This document shows positions 1 through 6,377 of a DNA stretch of 10,387 bases, in pieces. The stretch's first letter is position 1, and each line of letters opens with the position of its first letter. Source of the DNA: SIG636 sp045592105 (GTDB lineage Bacteria > Bacillota > Clostridia > Oscillospirales > CAG-382); assembly GCA_045592105.1 (NCBI GenBank), contig JAZNUB010000020.1, positions 1 to 10,387 of the forward strand. The letters are read 5' to 3'. The notes beneath the pieces were generated by a model. It was not told the DNA's origin and did not search any database. It worked only from the letters and a program-made list of their open reading frames with translations. The translations under genes and the position numbers were made by a program.

Positions 1-142
1 GGGGCTGTCTCAAATTGAAATTTTGAGATAAAACCATATACAAAAGCAACAAAAAAATCAAGGGCAGCCAAATAATGCCCTTGATTTTTTTGTTAAGGTT
101 GCACATAGCGTTCACAATTTGTTAATGCTATGAGACAGCCCC
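1..142. mobile_element. MITE-like element with perfect 12-bp terminal inverted repeats
   Basis: The outermost 12 bases, GGGGCTGTCTCA at 1-12, return as their exact reverse complement at 131-142. Nothing inside codes for a protein. Each end also folds by itself: TCTCAAA at 8-14 pairs with TTTGAGA at 22-28, and positions 104-112 pair with 124-132 with one G-T wobble. The middle is a 19-bp perfect hairpin. Short length, no transposase and nested symmetry fit a miniature inverted-repeat element mobilised by a full-length insertion sequence elsewhere in the genome; ends of this kind resemble IS1182-type elements, but that is from memory and untested. The left end coincides with the window start, so a target duplication cannot be checked. 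It could instead be an internally deleted IS remnant. Confidence 0.6.
48..94. terminator. 19-bp perfect hairpin with A and T tracts, bidirectional terminator-like
   Basis: Positions 48-66 pair without mismatch with 76-94 around a 9-nt loop at 67-75. The GC-rich core (AAGGGCA/TGCCCTT) is flanked by seven A on the left and seven T on the right, so it has the form of an intrinsic terminator on both strands. Inside the MITE-like element it would shield the sigma-factor operon from upstream read-through. Confidence 0.6.
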
Positions 143-171
143 ATTTCAATACCCGCTTAATATGTTATAAT
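143..171 (+). promoter_or_regulatory. Extended -10 sigma-A promoter for the ECF operon
   Basis: TGTTATAAT at 163-171 is a perfect extended -10 element (TGnTATAAT). The -35 region, ATTTCA at 143-148 or TTTCAA at 144-149, is a poor match, which an extended -10 can compensate for. It lies directly outside the right end of the MITE-like element. The predicted transcript starts near 178 and leaves a leader of about 48 nt before the GTG start at 226. Confidence 0.55.
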
Positions 172-174
172 TGT

Positions 175-204
175 TGTAACGTTTTTTGTTTTTCTAAATC
201 TAAT
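175..204 (+). promoter_or_regulatory. Possible ECF-type autoregulatory promoter
   Basis: TGTAAC at 175-180 followed by a T-rich spacer resembles the -35 element and spacer of Bacillus-type ECF promoters (TGAAAC/TGTAAC class). No classic CGTC -10 follows at 16-17 nt; the region around 194-204 reads CTAAATCTAAT. If real, the sigma factor encoded next would activate its own operon. This rests on the -35 half only. Confidence 0.3.
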
Positions 205-225
205 AGTTGAAAGGACGGTGACATT

Positions 226-702
226 GTGATTGAATTTGAAAAGCTTTTCAACGAAAACAAAGAATTCATTTTCAAATATCTAATGAAAATGACACGGGAT
301 TTTTCGCTATCCGAGGAACTAACACAAGAAACCTTTTTCCGTGCATATATGAACTACACTTCTCTTCGGAACAAAGAAAAAGCCTCCGTATGGCTTTGTC
401 AAATTGCAAAGCATACATATTTTGCTTGGTATAACGAGCAAAAGAAAAAAGATACTCTTGACAATATCGAAGCTGCAAACAACTATGTGAGTTTAGAAGA
501 TGCCTTTGTTCAAAAAGAACTTTCTCAAAAAGCTTTGTTATGTTTACACGAATTAGAGGAGCCGTATAAAGAAGTATTTATACTTTCTGTGTTTGGCGGT
601 TTTTCTCTAAAGGACATTAGCTTAATCTTCGGAAAAAGCGAAAGCTGGGCACGAGTTACTTTTTACCGTGCCAAGCAAAAACTATTAGAAAGAATGAGGT
701 AA
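226..702 (+). CDS. ECF-type RNA polymerase sigma factor
   Basis: This 158-residue protein has the size and two-domain plan of an extracytoplasmic-function sigma factor, which redirects core RNA polymerase to stress promoters. Region 2 covers about residues 6-73 and contains ELTQETFFRAY (31-41), matching the conserved region 2.2 motif. Region 4 covers about 105-157, with a helix-turn-helix at about 126-151 (SLKDISLIFGKSESWARVTF) that would read the -35 element. The start is GTG at 226, with an AAGGACGG ribosome site at 211-218; no ATG fits better. The stop is only 4 nt before the anti-sigma start, so the two are translated in step, as is normal for ECF/anti-sigma pairs. Its target genes cannot be told from the window, and no subfamily symbol is assigned. 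Confidence 0.92.
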   Translation: MIEFEKLFNENKEFIFKYLMKMTRDFSLSEELTQETFFRAYMNYTSLRNKEKASVWLCQIAKHTYFAWYNEQKKKDTLDNIEAANNYVSLEDAFVQKELSQKALLCLHELEEPYKEVFILSVFGGFSLKDISLIFGKSESWARVTFYRAKQKLLERMR

Positions 703-706
703 CAAT

Positions 707-1336
707 ATGAATTGTAATGTTATAAAAGATTTAATTCCGCTGTATATCGACGGATGCTGCAGTGCGGATAGCAAAAAGCACGTTGAAGAACATATTAAGA
801 ACTGTGAAGATTGCAAGAAACTTGTTGAAGATATGAGCTCACCTTCCGATATTATCGCGGTGCCAGCATTACCAAAAACATTCAGCAAGCTTAACGCTTG
901 GAAGGCTTCTGTTTTACAGTCTATTTTATTAGTTATTTCGTTTACGCTTATAACGATAGGTGTAACGTTAGAGGCAAGAACACCGTCGGGTATTGCAAAT
1001 AGTTTTTGGGCGTTAAATCTTGTTGTTCCGGCAACCGGATTTATGCTGTCTTTGGCGAACTGGTATTTTGTAAGAGTTTATAAAAACAGAAAAAGCTTTT
1101 CCAATTGCTCTTTTGTTGCTACGCTCGGTGTCACTTTTTGTGCGTATATCTGTTCTATCTTCCATTACGAAATAAATCTTTTTGACCTATTTGCATGGAA
1201 TGCTTATGCTAATAATTTAGAAATTCTATGTTCGTTAATACTTCTTAACGGAATCGGTATATTGCTTAGTATTATATTCTGCGCTTTATCCAAAATCCTC
1301 TCAAACCAATATGCTAAGATGTTAGGAAAAGAGTAA
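707..1336 (+). CDS. Zinc-finger (zf-HC2) membrane anti-sigma factor
   Basis: The 209-residue protein begins with a cytosolic domain of about 60 residues carrying H29-x3-C33-x2-C36, the signature of zinc-binding anti-sigma (ZAS/zf-HC2) domains; Cys3 near the N terminus is a likely further ligand. Such domains sequester the partner ECF sigma factor at the membrane. Four hydrophobic segments follow, at about residues 66-86, 98-121, 134-152 and 172-195, so the protein is polytopic rather than single-pass with a large external sensor. The ribosome site GAGGT overlaps the sigma gene stop at 696-700. By position and fold it is almost certainly the cognate inhibitor of the preceding sigma factor. The signal it senses is unknown; with little extracytoplasmic mass, sensing through the membrane or through the third gene is possible (inference). 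Confidence 0.85.
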   Translation: MNCNVIKDLIPLYIDGCCSADSKKHVEEHIKNCEDCKKLVEDMSSPSDIIAVPALPKTFSKLNAWKASVLQSILLVISFTLITIGVTLEARTPSGIANSFWALNLVVPATGFMLSLANWYFVRVYKNRKSFSNCSFVATLGVTFCAYICSIFHYEINLFDLFAWNAYANNLEILCSLILLNGIGILLSIIFCALSKILSNQYAKMLGKE

Positions 1337-1346
1337 GGTGACACGT

Positions 1347-2051
1347 ATGAAAAAATTAATATCAATTCTGATGTGTTTACTATTTGTGCTGACAATACTG
1401 TATCCTGTAGGCGTTATAATAACAGCGTGTTTCGGATATAGCTTTGAACTTATTAGTGTGTCGGCTTTTGCTGTCGCTATTGCCGCACTATCCGTGGGTA
1501 TAGTTATCCTCGACATTGTATACAAAAACACGATCGAAAATAAAGCAATGCAGATTTTATTAGCCATTATAACACCGTTATCCCTAATCAATGCTGTGTT
1601 CTATATTTTCCAACGTCCTAAAATTTGGGTGATTGCAAGTATGTTCGTTTGCGTGGGAGGTTGTTGCTTCTTAGTGGCAAAGCACGTAAAGCCTTTAACG
1701 TTTAAAATTGTAACTTTGGCGTTATCCGCACTAATGTTATCACCGATTGGCTATTTTAGTTTCATTGCTCTGATGTTTGGCAACATCGGTCAAAATACAG
1801 TTGTGCAAACCATAGAGTCACCTAATGGCAAGTATTATGCCCAAGTGATTGATAGAGATCAAGGCGCCCTTGGCGGAGATACTATTGTTGACGTTTATGA
1901 GAAAAGGAAAATAGATGCAATTCTTTTTAAAATTGAAAAGAACCCCAAAAGAGTATACTTTGGTGATTGGAGAGAATTTGAAAATATGCAGATTCATTGG
2001 AAAGACGATAATTGTTTAGTAATAAACTCGGTTGAATATGAAATAGAATAG
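1347..2051 (+). CDS. Polytopic membrane protein with DUF5412-like C-terminal domain
   Basis: The protein has 234 residues from ATG 1347, chosen over an in-frame GTG at 1338 because AAGGTG at 1335-1340 is well spaced from the ATG and would overlap the GTG. Five hydrophobic segments span about residues 4-23, 32-56, 70-90, 95-115 and 120-142. A polar tail of about 90 residues follows. The tail pattern (SPNGKYYAQV..., then an acidic and aromatic WREFENMQIHWKDDNCLVINS stretch) resembles DUF5412, small Firmicutes envelope proteins of unknown function; this is recalled by pattern and not tested. The gene lies 10 nt after the anti-sigma stop and before a terminator, so it is the third gene of the ECF operon. 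It may help the anti-sigma factor sense the envelope, or be an output of the system. No function is assigned. Confidence 0.75.
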   Translation: MKKLISILMCLLFVLTILYPVGVIITACFGYSFELISVSAFAVAIAALSVGIVILDIVYKNTIENKAMQILLAIITPLSLINAVFYIFQRPKIWVIASMFVCVGGCCFLVAKHVKPLTFKIVTLALSALMLSPIGYFSFIALMFGNIGQNTVVQTIESPNGKYYAQVIDRDQGALGGDTIVDVYEKRKIDAILFKIEKNPKRVYFGDWREFENMQIHWKDDNCLVINSVEYEIE

Positions 2052-2054
2052 ATA

Positions 2055-2089
2055 GAAAGAGCACGGATGCACCGTGTTCTTTCTTTTTT
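2055..2089 (+). terminator. Intrinsic terminator of the ECF operon
   Basis: Positions 2055-2066 pair with 2072-2083 over 12 bp with a single G-U pair and a 5-nt loop, followed directly by TTTTTT at 2084-2089. It begins 3 nt after the stop codon and separates the ECF operon from the PadR operon. Confidence 0.9.
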
Positions 2090-2111
2090 ACAGCTTTTTT
2101 TATAAAACCTC

Positions 2112-2140
2112 TTGACAAAAGCTATACTTCGTGTTACGAT
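2112..2140 (+). promoter_or_regulatory. Sigma-A promoter of the PadR operon
   Basis: TTGACA at 2112-2117 is a perfect -35. A 17-nt spacer leads to TACGAT at 2135-2140, preceded by the TG of an extended -10. Transcription would begin near 2147, about 18 nt before the GTG start at 2165. The AAAGGAGGT ribosome site is at 2151-2159. Confidence 0.8.
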
Positions 2141-2147
2141 GTATAGC
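2121..2147. promoter_or_regulatory. 27-bp dyad over the -10 box, probable PadR operator
   Basis: GCTATAC at 2121-2127 is mirrored exactly by GTATAGC at 2141-2147. Inside, TCGT at 2129-2132 is mirrored by ACGA at 2136-2139, giving 11 of 12 symmetric pairs around a 3-nt centre. The dyad covers most of the spacer, the whole -10 and the predicted start site, so a bound dimer would block RNA polymerase. PadR proteins bind such long dyads and often repress their own operon, so autorepression is the simplest reading. Confidence 0.7.
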
Positions 2148-2164
2148 GTTAAAGGAGGTATTGC

Positions 2165-2491
2165 GTGGACGGACAATTGAAGCGAGGACTTTTGGATGTG
2201 TGCGTGTTGGCGGCTATAAAAAACGAAGACTCTTACGGGTACAAAATCATTAAAGATATGAAGCCGTACATTGAGCTTTCCGAATCCACCTTATATACAA
2301 TTTTAAAGCGTTTGGAAACGGCAAGCTTACTTACCGTGCGTACCGCAGAGCACGGAGGAAGGCTGCGAAAGTATTACCGCATTACCGAAGAAGGTACAAA
2401 ACGCATTGAAGCCTTTAAGGAGGAATGGAAGGAGATACTTTCCATATATCAATTTGTTACCAAGGAGGATGAAGCAGATGAACAAGCTTGA
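2165..2491 (+). CDS. PadR family transcriptional regulator
   Basis: The 108-residue protein matches the small PadR type (PF03551): a winged helix over about residues 1-80, then a short C-terminal helix for dimerisation. Diagnostic features are LLDVCVLAAI...DSYGYKI near the N terminus, the recognition-helix region SESTLYTILKRLE, and the wing GGRLRKYYRITEEG. It starts at GTG 2165 behind a near-perfect AAAGGAGGT site. Its last 14 nt overlap the DUF1700 gene, whose ribosome site lies inside this reading frame, so translation is coupled. In Firmicutes, PadR-DUF1700-DUF4097 is a recurring trio. This protein probably represses the trio through the dyad at 2121-2147. The inducer is unknown. Confidence 0.93.
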   Translation: MDGQLKRGLLDVCVLAAIKNEDSYGYKIIKDMKPYIELSESTLYTILKRLETASLLTVRTAEHGGRLRKYYRITEEGTKRIEAFKEEWKEILSIYQFVTKEDEADEQA

Positions 2492-3077
2492 GTTTATTAC
2501 AGAGCTACGGGATAGATTATCGGGGTTACCGCAGGGCGAGGTTGAGGAACGCTTAAGCTTTTACAGCGAAATGATAGACGATAGAATGGAAGACGGCGTT
2601 TCGGAAGAGGAGGCGGTTTTGGCAGTTGGCGCTGTGGACGAGATTGCAAAACAAATTATATCAGACTTCCCTCTTTATAAAATAGCCAAGGAGCGAATTA
2701 GGCCTAAAAGGCGGCTTAAGGTGTGGGAGTACGTACTTTTGGTGCTTGGTTCGCCAATGTGGCTTACCTTGCTTGCCGCCGCCGTAATAGTTGCCGTATC
2801 GTTATATGCAGTGGTATGGGTTGTTATCGTATCCTTGTGGGCAGTTTTTGGCTCTGTTGTGGGTTGCGCTATTGGCGGCGTAGTTGGAGGGGTTTGCTGT
2901 GCCTTGGGCGGAAACGCCGCTACAAGCTGTGCTTTAATAGGCGCCGGCTTGGTGTGTGCAGGGCTTTCTATACTTCTGTTTTTCGCTTTTAAGCTTGCAA
3001 CAAAAGGCGTTCTGCTGCTTAGCAAAAAAATTGCTTTATGCATTAAACGAAGCTTTATGAAAAAGGAGGAAGCGTGA
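2478..3077 (+). CDS. DUF1700 membrane protein
   Basis: The protein has 199 residues from ATG 2478, placed by the AAGGAGGA site at 2462-2469 and by the typical DUF1700 opening NKLEFITELRDRLSGLP. Residues 1 to about 65 form a helical, acidic cytosolic domain with the family pattern ...FYSEMIDDRMEDGVSEEEAVLAVG...IAKQII. A hydrophobic block rich in Gly, Ala, Val and Cys follows, with about three to four membrane segments between residues 78 and 180, ending in a short basic tail. The gene stop overlaps the next start by one base (TGATG). DUF1700 proteins occur almost always next to PadR and DUF4097 genes; their biochemical role is unsettled, and a membrane adaptor in envelope homeostasis is a reasonable inference. 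No missing or odd residues were seen. Confidence 0.88.
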   Translation: MNKLEFITELRDRLSGLPQGEVEERLSFYSEMIDDRMEDGVSEEEAVLAVGAVDEIAKQIISDFPLYKIAKERIRPKRRLKVWEYVLLVLGSPMWLTLLAAAVIVAVSLYAVVWVVIVSLWAVFGSVVGCAIGGVVGGVCCALGGNAATSCALIGAGLVCAGLSILLFFAFKLATKGVLLLSKKIALCIKRSFMKKEEA

Positions 3078-4039
3078 TGAGCACACAAACAAAGGTATGG
3101 CTTATAACGGCGATTTCTTTAATATTGGTAGGTACAATACTTTTTGGAGGAGCGATGGCGATGTTTGGATGGGATTTTTCAAAGCTATCAACCGTAAAAT
3201 ACGAAGAAAGCAAATACGAGATAAAAGACGATTACAATGATATTTCTATCAACACCTCTGCGGCGGACGTTGAGCTTGTTGTTTCCAAGGACCCTGGCAC
3301 AACCGTTGTTTGTTACGAGGAAAGCAACTTAAAGCATACGGTGGCGGTAGAGAACGGCGTGCTTACCATAAAGCTTGAGGACACGAGAAAATGGTACGAG
3401 CATATAGGCGTGAATTTCGGCACACCTAAAATAACCGTGTATATCCCGAAGAGAGAACACGGCATGCTTACTATAAATCAAAGCTCGGGCGATACCGAGA
3501 TACCAAAGGCTTTAGCTTTTCAAAGCATAGATATTAAGGCAAGCACGGGCGACGTTAAATGTTTTGCTTCCGCAACGGAGCATATTAAAATTGCTTTAAC
3601 AACGGGTGACATAAAAATAGAAAACACGACCGCCAAAGTGCTTGCCCTTGCGGTTACAACAGGGGAAATCGACATTAAATCCACAGTAGTACAAGGCGAG
3701 GTTGAGATAACGGCAAGCACGGGTGATGCAAAGCTTACGAACCTTACCTGCAACAGCATTAACTCAACATGCCGTACAGGGGACATAGATTTGAAAAGCG
3801 TTGTTGTAAGCGAAAAGCTATCCGTTGCAACAACCACGGGCGACGTAAAGCTTAACGCTTGCGATGCCGCAGAAATCTTTATTAAAACCACGACAGGCGA
3901 CGTTAAAGGCAGCTTGCTTAGCGGCAAGGTTTTTACAACCAAAACAAAAACGGGTGATATAAGCGTACCCCCATCAGCAACAGGCGGAAAATGTGAAATA
4001 GTTACCAACACAGGCGATATTGAAATAACGGTGCACTAA
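3077..4039 (+). CDS. DUF4097 beta-solenoid protein, membrane-anchored (YvlB-like)
   Basis: The 320-residue protein starts at ATG 3077 with AAGGAGG at 3063-3069; an in-frame GTG one codon upstream sits too close to that site. Residues 7-30 are a hydrophobic anchor or uncleaved signal segment. From about residue 135 to 314 a motif of the form (S/T)TGD(V/I)K recurs ten times every 19-20 residues (variants SSGD, TTGE, RTGD, KTGD, NTGD). This is the regular turn expected in a right-handed beta-helix, and it defines DUF4097 proteins such as YvlB of B. subtilis. It is the last gene of the PadR operon, and its bulk probably lies outside the membrane. A scaffold or adhesin-like role in cell-envelope stress is likely from family context, but no enzyme activity is visible. 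Confidence 0.88.
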   Translation: MSTQTKVWLITAISLILVGTILFGGAMAMFGWDFSKLSTVKYEESKYEIKDDYNDISINTSAADVELVVSKDPGTTVVCYEESNLKHTVAVENGVLTIKLEDTRKWYEHIGVNFGTPKITVYIPKREHGMLTINQSSGDTEIPKALAFQSIDIKASTGDVKCFASATEHIKIALTTGDIKIENTTAKVLALAVTTGEIDIKSTVVQGEVEITASTGDAKLTNLTCNSINSTCRTGDIDLKSVVVSEKLSVATTTGDVKLNACDAAEIFIKTTTGDVKGSLLSGKVFTTKTKTGDISVPPSATGGKCEIVTNTGDIEITVH

Positions 4040-4040
4040 T

Positions 4041-4076
4041 AAAAACTGCAGCCCGTTAATTAGGCTGCAGTTTTTT
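4041..4076. terminator. Bidirectional terminator between convergent operons
   Basis: AAAAACTGCAGCC at 4041-4053 pairs perfectly with 4063-4075 around a 9-nt loop, with six T after the GC-rich arm on the plus strand and a T tract on the minus strand. It lies between the DUF4097 stop (4039) and the M56 stop (4095), so it can serve both convergent transcripts. Confidence 0.92.
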
Positions 4077-4094
4077 CGTCTGTTTGAAGATGTT

Positions 4095-6362
4095 TTAACT
4101 CCAATAATATTCGTCTGTAGGTCTTATGCGGATAGCACCGTCTTTTTTATTCACGCTGAGATACACGGTGTATTCCGTTTGTTCTTTATTAAGCGTTATT
4201 CTATCCCGTGTTTGGCACTCCACGGTATTACCGTACGAATTTACCACGTCCAACTCGTAATACAGCAATACGTAATCGCTTCTGTCCATATCCTGGCTGG
4301 TTTTCATACCGCTTACTATGCCGTCGGCTCCACTGAACTCGGTGTAAATCACGCTTTTGTCACCCAATGAGTTTATTATAAGCTGAACACCCTGAACCGG
4401 CTCTCTTGTTTGCTGGTTTATTATTTTTATCGTGTAGGGATGATACGTTGTGGGGCTGAGGTACACTATAAGCTCTGTATCCTGGGTTTGAGCATGGCCT
4501 TGCAGATAGTCGTATCCGTCCTTGTAAAAGCCGAAGCTCCAGGTGGTGGTTGCCAGTATGCCCTTATCGGCTATTTCTGCAAGGGGACGCGTTGTTACGC
4601 TGCCGTTTGCATCGGTTACGGCAAATTCAGGATCGGTGGAGCGTCCTATCCTAACGCCCTCTATCGGCTCTTTGGTTATAGAATCGTAAACCTTTATGGT
4701 AAACGGGAAGAACCTGGTTCTGTCGTAAAGATAAATATCCCTCATTATTGTAACGCTTCTAATTTCGGTACTGAACGGATCAACGTAATAATCGGTATGT
4801 ATCTCGATATTCGCGCAGGGAGCAAGGGGGGCGTATTTATCGTCGCCGTCATAGCAAATGGTATACCACCCTTTAACGTTTATTTCAAATTTTGCAAGAC
4901 CGTTTTTGTTTGTATAAACGTAGTCTATTTTGTTGCCGTTTCTGTCGCACAGCCATACCTTCATGCCCGCTTGCTTCAAGGGAGCATCGTTGGTTGTCGT
5001 ATACTCTTTATCCCACACGAAAACGTAAACGGGATGCACCTTGCCGAACCAATATTTATGCTGGTCTGCATCTATACCTAAGCGCCCCAGATTCTCAGGC
5101 GTTTCGTGAGTGCTTTGATACGGCAGCATAACGGTGGTATTGCCCTCTTGCGAGGTGTTGCCCTCTTGCGAGGTGTTGCCTTGACTTACGTCGATGCTTG
5201 CATCTGTGCTTACATCTGCACTTATATCTGCACTTATATCTGCACTTATGTCTGCACTTATGTCTGCGCTTATGTCTGCGCTTTCGTTCACGTTATCAGA
5301 AATGCTGTCATCCGTACTTACGTCAGTACAGCTTTCCTCTGAGCTTTGCTCGGTGCTTATGTCGGAGGAGGCGATGTCTTTATCGTCGGTTTTATCCTTG
5401 GGGTTTGTGATAAAGAACACGCCTACTGCCACGATTGCAATAACTGCGAGAACTATTATCCAAAATGACGGTTTCTTATAATACATAACATTTTTCACCC
5501 GTTCTTTTATGCCCATCTCGCCAAATGCAAGAGGCACAGCACTACGAAAACGCTTTGTGCTGCAAAGCAGAAGCGTTTCGGAATACAGCTTGCGCTGTGA
5601 AACGTTCATGGTCTTTATCACCTTTTCGTCGCAAGCAAGCTCTATATCCCTGCAAAGCAGGATATACGCTACCCACACCAAAGGGTTGAACCAATGCACC
5701 GCCAACAGCATATACGCCAACGGCTTTATCAAATGGTCGCCACGCTTTATGTGCGCTTCCTCATGGGATAGGATGCACTTAATTTGCACGCCGCTTAAAT
5801 GGCCGGGCAAATATATCCTGGGGTTGACAACCCCCAACACAAACGGCATCATATCGCCACCGTATATTCTGGTGCGCTCATTATACACAACGGTATCCTT
5901 AACCTTTAATCGCATTCGTATATAGTTGCCTATTATGTAGCAAAGCATTGCTGCCACACCGGAAATCCATACCCAAAACGCAATTCTTGCCCAAAGTGCA
6001 TCCTTCGGCTCGGTTTGCTGTTGCGGTTGCTGCGGTTGCGAGGGCACGGAAGGCACCACGGGAGCAGGCTGTACAGGCTCTGTATACTCAGGCGTGCTTG
6101 TAATTGGCAAATCGTTAGGCCGAGAAAAGTTTTGCTCTGCAGCGTTTTCAATATAAGTGCTAACGGGAGAAGAATTTGGTATAAGGCTAAGACTGCTTTC
6201 TATACCGAAGGGCAGAACTAGCCTTAAGCCCACAAGCCCCCAAAGCAAGCACCTTGTAAAAGCTGGCGCCTTCTTCAAAAACAAGCGTGCAATCAAAACT
6301 ATACATATAACCACGCTTGATACAACACTTATATCAAACATTTTTATTATCATTGATTCCAT
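4095..6362 (-). CDS. BlaR1/MecR1-type M56 membrane metalloprotease with CnaB-like sensor region
   Basis: This 755-residue integral membrane protease has membrane segments at about residues 6-27, 36-54, 123-147, 214-236 and 300-318. The zinc site is H200-E201-x-x-H204 with third ligand E241 in ELACDE, and MPFVLGVVNPRIYLP precedes it, all standard for peptidase M56. In BlaR1 such a protease relays an external signal and inactivates the BlaI repressor. Here no penicillin-binding transducer domain (SxxK, SxN, KTG) is seen. Instead a Ser/Asp-rich linker (about 322-405, with DISA and GNTSQE repeats) leads to three beta-rich segments at about 440-520, 550-640 and 645-740. The last two open with FTIKVYDSITKEPIEGVRI and YTIKIINQQTREPVQGVQL, the pattern of CnaB/prealbumin-like domains. 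ATG 6362 is chosen because AGAGG at 6371-6375 fits it. The gene lies 15 nt behind the repressor gene. The ligand is unknown. Confidence 0.88.
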   Translation of the reverse strand: MESMIIKMFDISVVSSVVICIVLIARLFLKKAPAFTRCLLWGLVGLRLVLPFGIESSLSLIPNSSPVSTYIENAAEQNFSRPNDLPITSTPEYTEPVQPAPVVPSVPSQPQQPQQQTEPKDALWARIAFWVWISGVAAMLCYIIGNYIRMRLKVKDTVVYNERTRIYGGDMMPFVLGVVNPRIYLPGHLSGVQIKCILSHEEAHIKRGDHLIKPLAYMLLAVHWFNPLVWVAYILLCRDIELACDEKVIKTMNVSQRKLYSETLLLCSTKRFRSAVPLAFGEMGIKERVKNVMYYKKPSFWIIVLAVIAIVAVGVFFITNPKDKTDDKDIASSDISTEQSSEESCTDVSTDDSISDNVNESADISADISADISADISADISADVSTDASIDVSQGNTSQEGNTSQEGNTTVMLPYQSTHETPENLGRLGIDADQHKYWFGKVHPVYVFVWDKEYTTTNDAPLKQAGMKVWLCDRNGNKIDYVYTNKNGLAKFEINVKGWYTICYDGDDKYAPLAPCANIEIHTDYYVDPFSTEIRSVTIMRDIYLYDRTRFFPFTIKVYDSITKEPIEGVRIGRSTDPEFAVTDANGSVTTRPLAEIADKGILATTTWSFGFYKDGYDYLQGHAQTQDTELIVYLSPTTYHPYTIKIINQQTREPVQGVQLIINSLGDKSVIYTEFSGADGIVSGMKTSQDMDRSDYVLLYYELDVVNSYGNTVECQTRDRITLNKEQTEYTVYLSVNKKDGAIRIRPTDEYYWS
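5141..5176 (-). repeat. Two 18-bp tandem repeats coding for GNTSQE
   Basis: Two identical 18-bp units, 5141-5158 and 5159-5176, lie in frame in the M56 gene and are followed by a partial third. They encode NTSQEG-type hexapeptides just before the beta-domain region. Identity at base level suggests recent duplication. Confidence 0.85.
5202..5280 (-). repeat. 12-bp tandem repeats coding for the SADI linker
   Basis: Six 12-bp units at 5202-5273 plus a partial one to 5280 vary only at a few bases (for example TCTGCACTTATA). Read on the minus strand they encode Ala-Asp-Ile-Ser repeats at about residues 361-387 of the M56 protein. They lie just outside the last membrane helix, so the array is a flexible spacer whose length can change in steps of four residues without shifting frame. 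Confidence 0.9.
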
Positions 6363-6377
6363 TACGTTTTCCTCTGA

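Noticed and set aside
3520..4011. Open frame of 163 codons on the minus strand inside the DUF4097 gene
   Set aside because: It arises from the periodic TGD codons of the real gene read backwards; no ribosome site, and its Ser/Pro/Val periodicity mirrors that repeat.
4410..5081. Open frame of 223 codons on the plus strand opposite the M56 gene
   Set aside because: It lies entirely antisense to a gene with clear domain motifs and has no recognisable domain or start signal.
5202..5280. CRISPR-like short repeats
   Set aside because: The 12-bp units are contiguous without spacers, in frame, and encode a DISA peptide linker.
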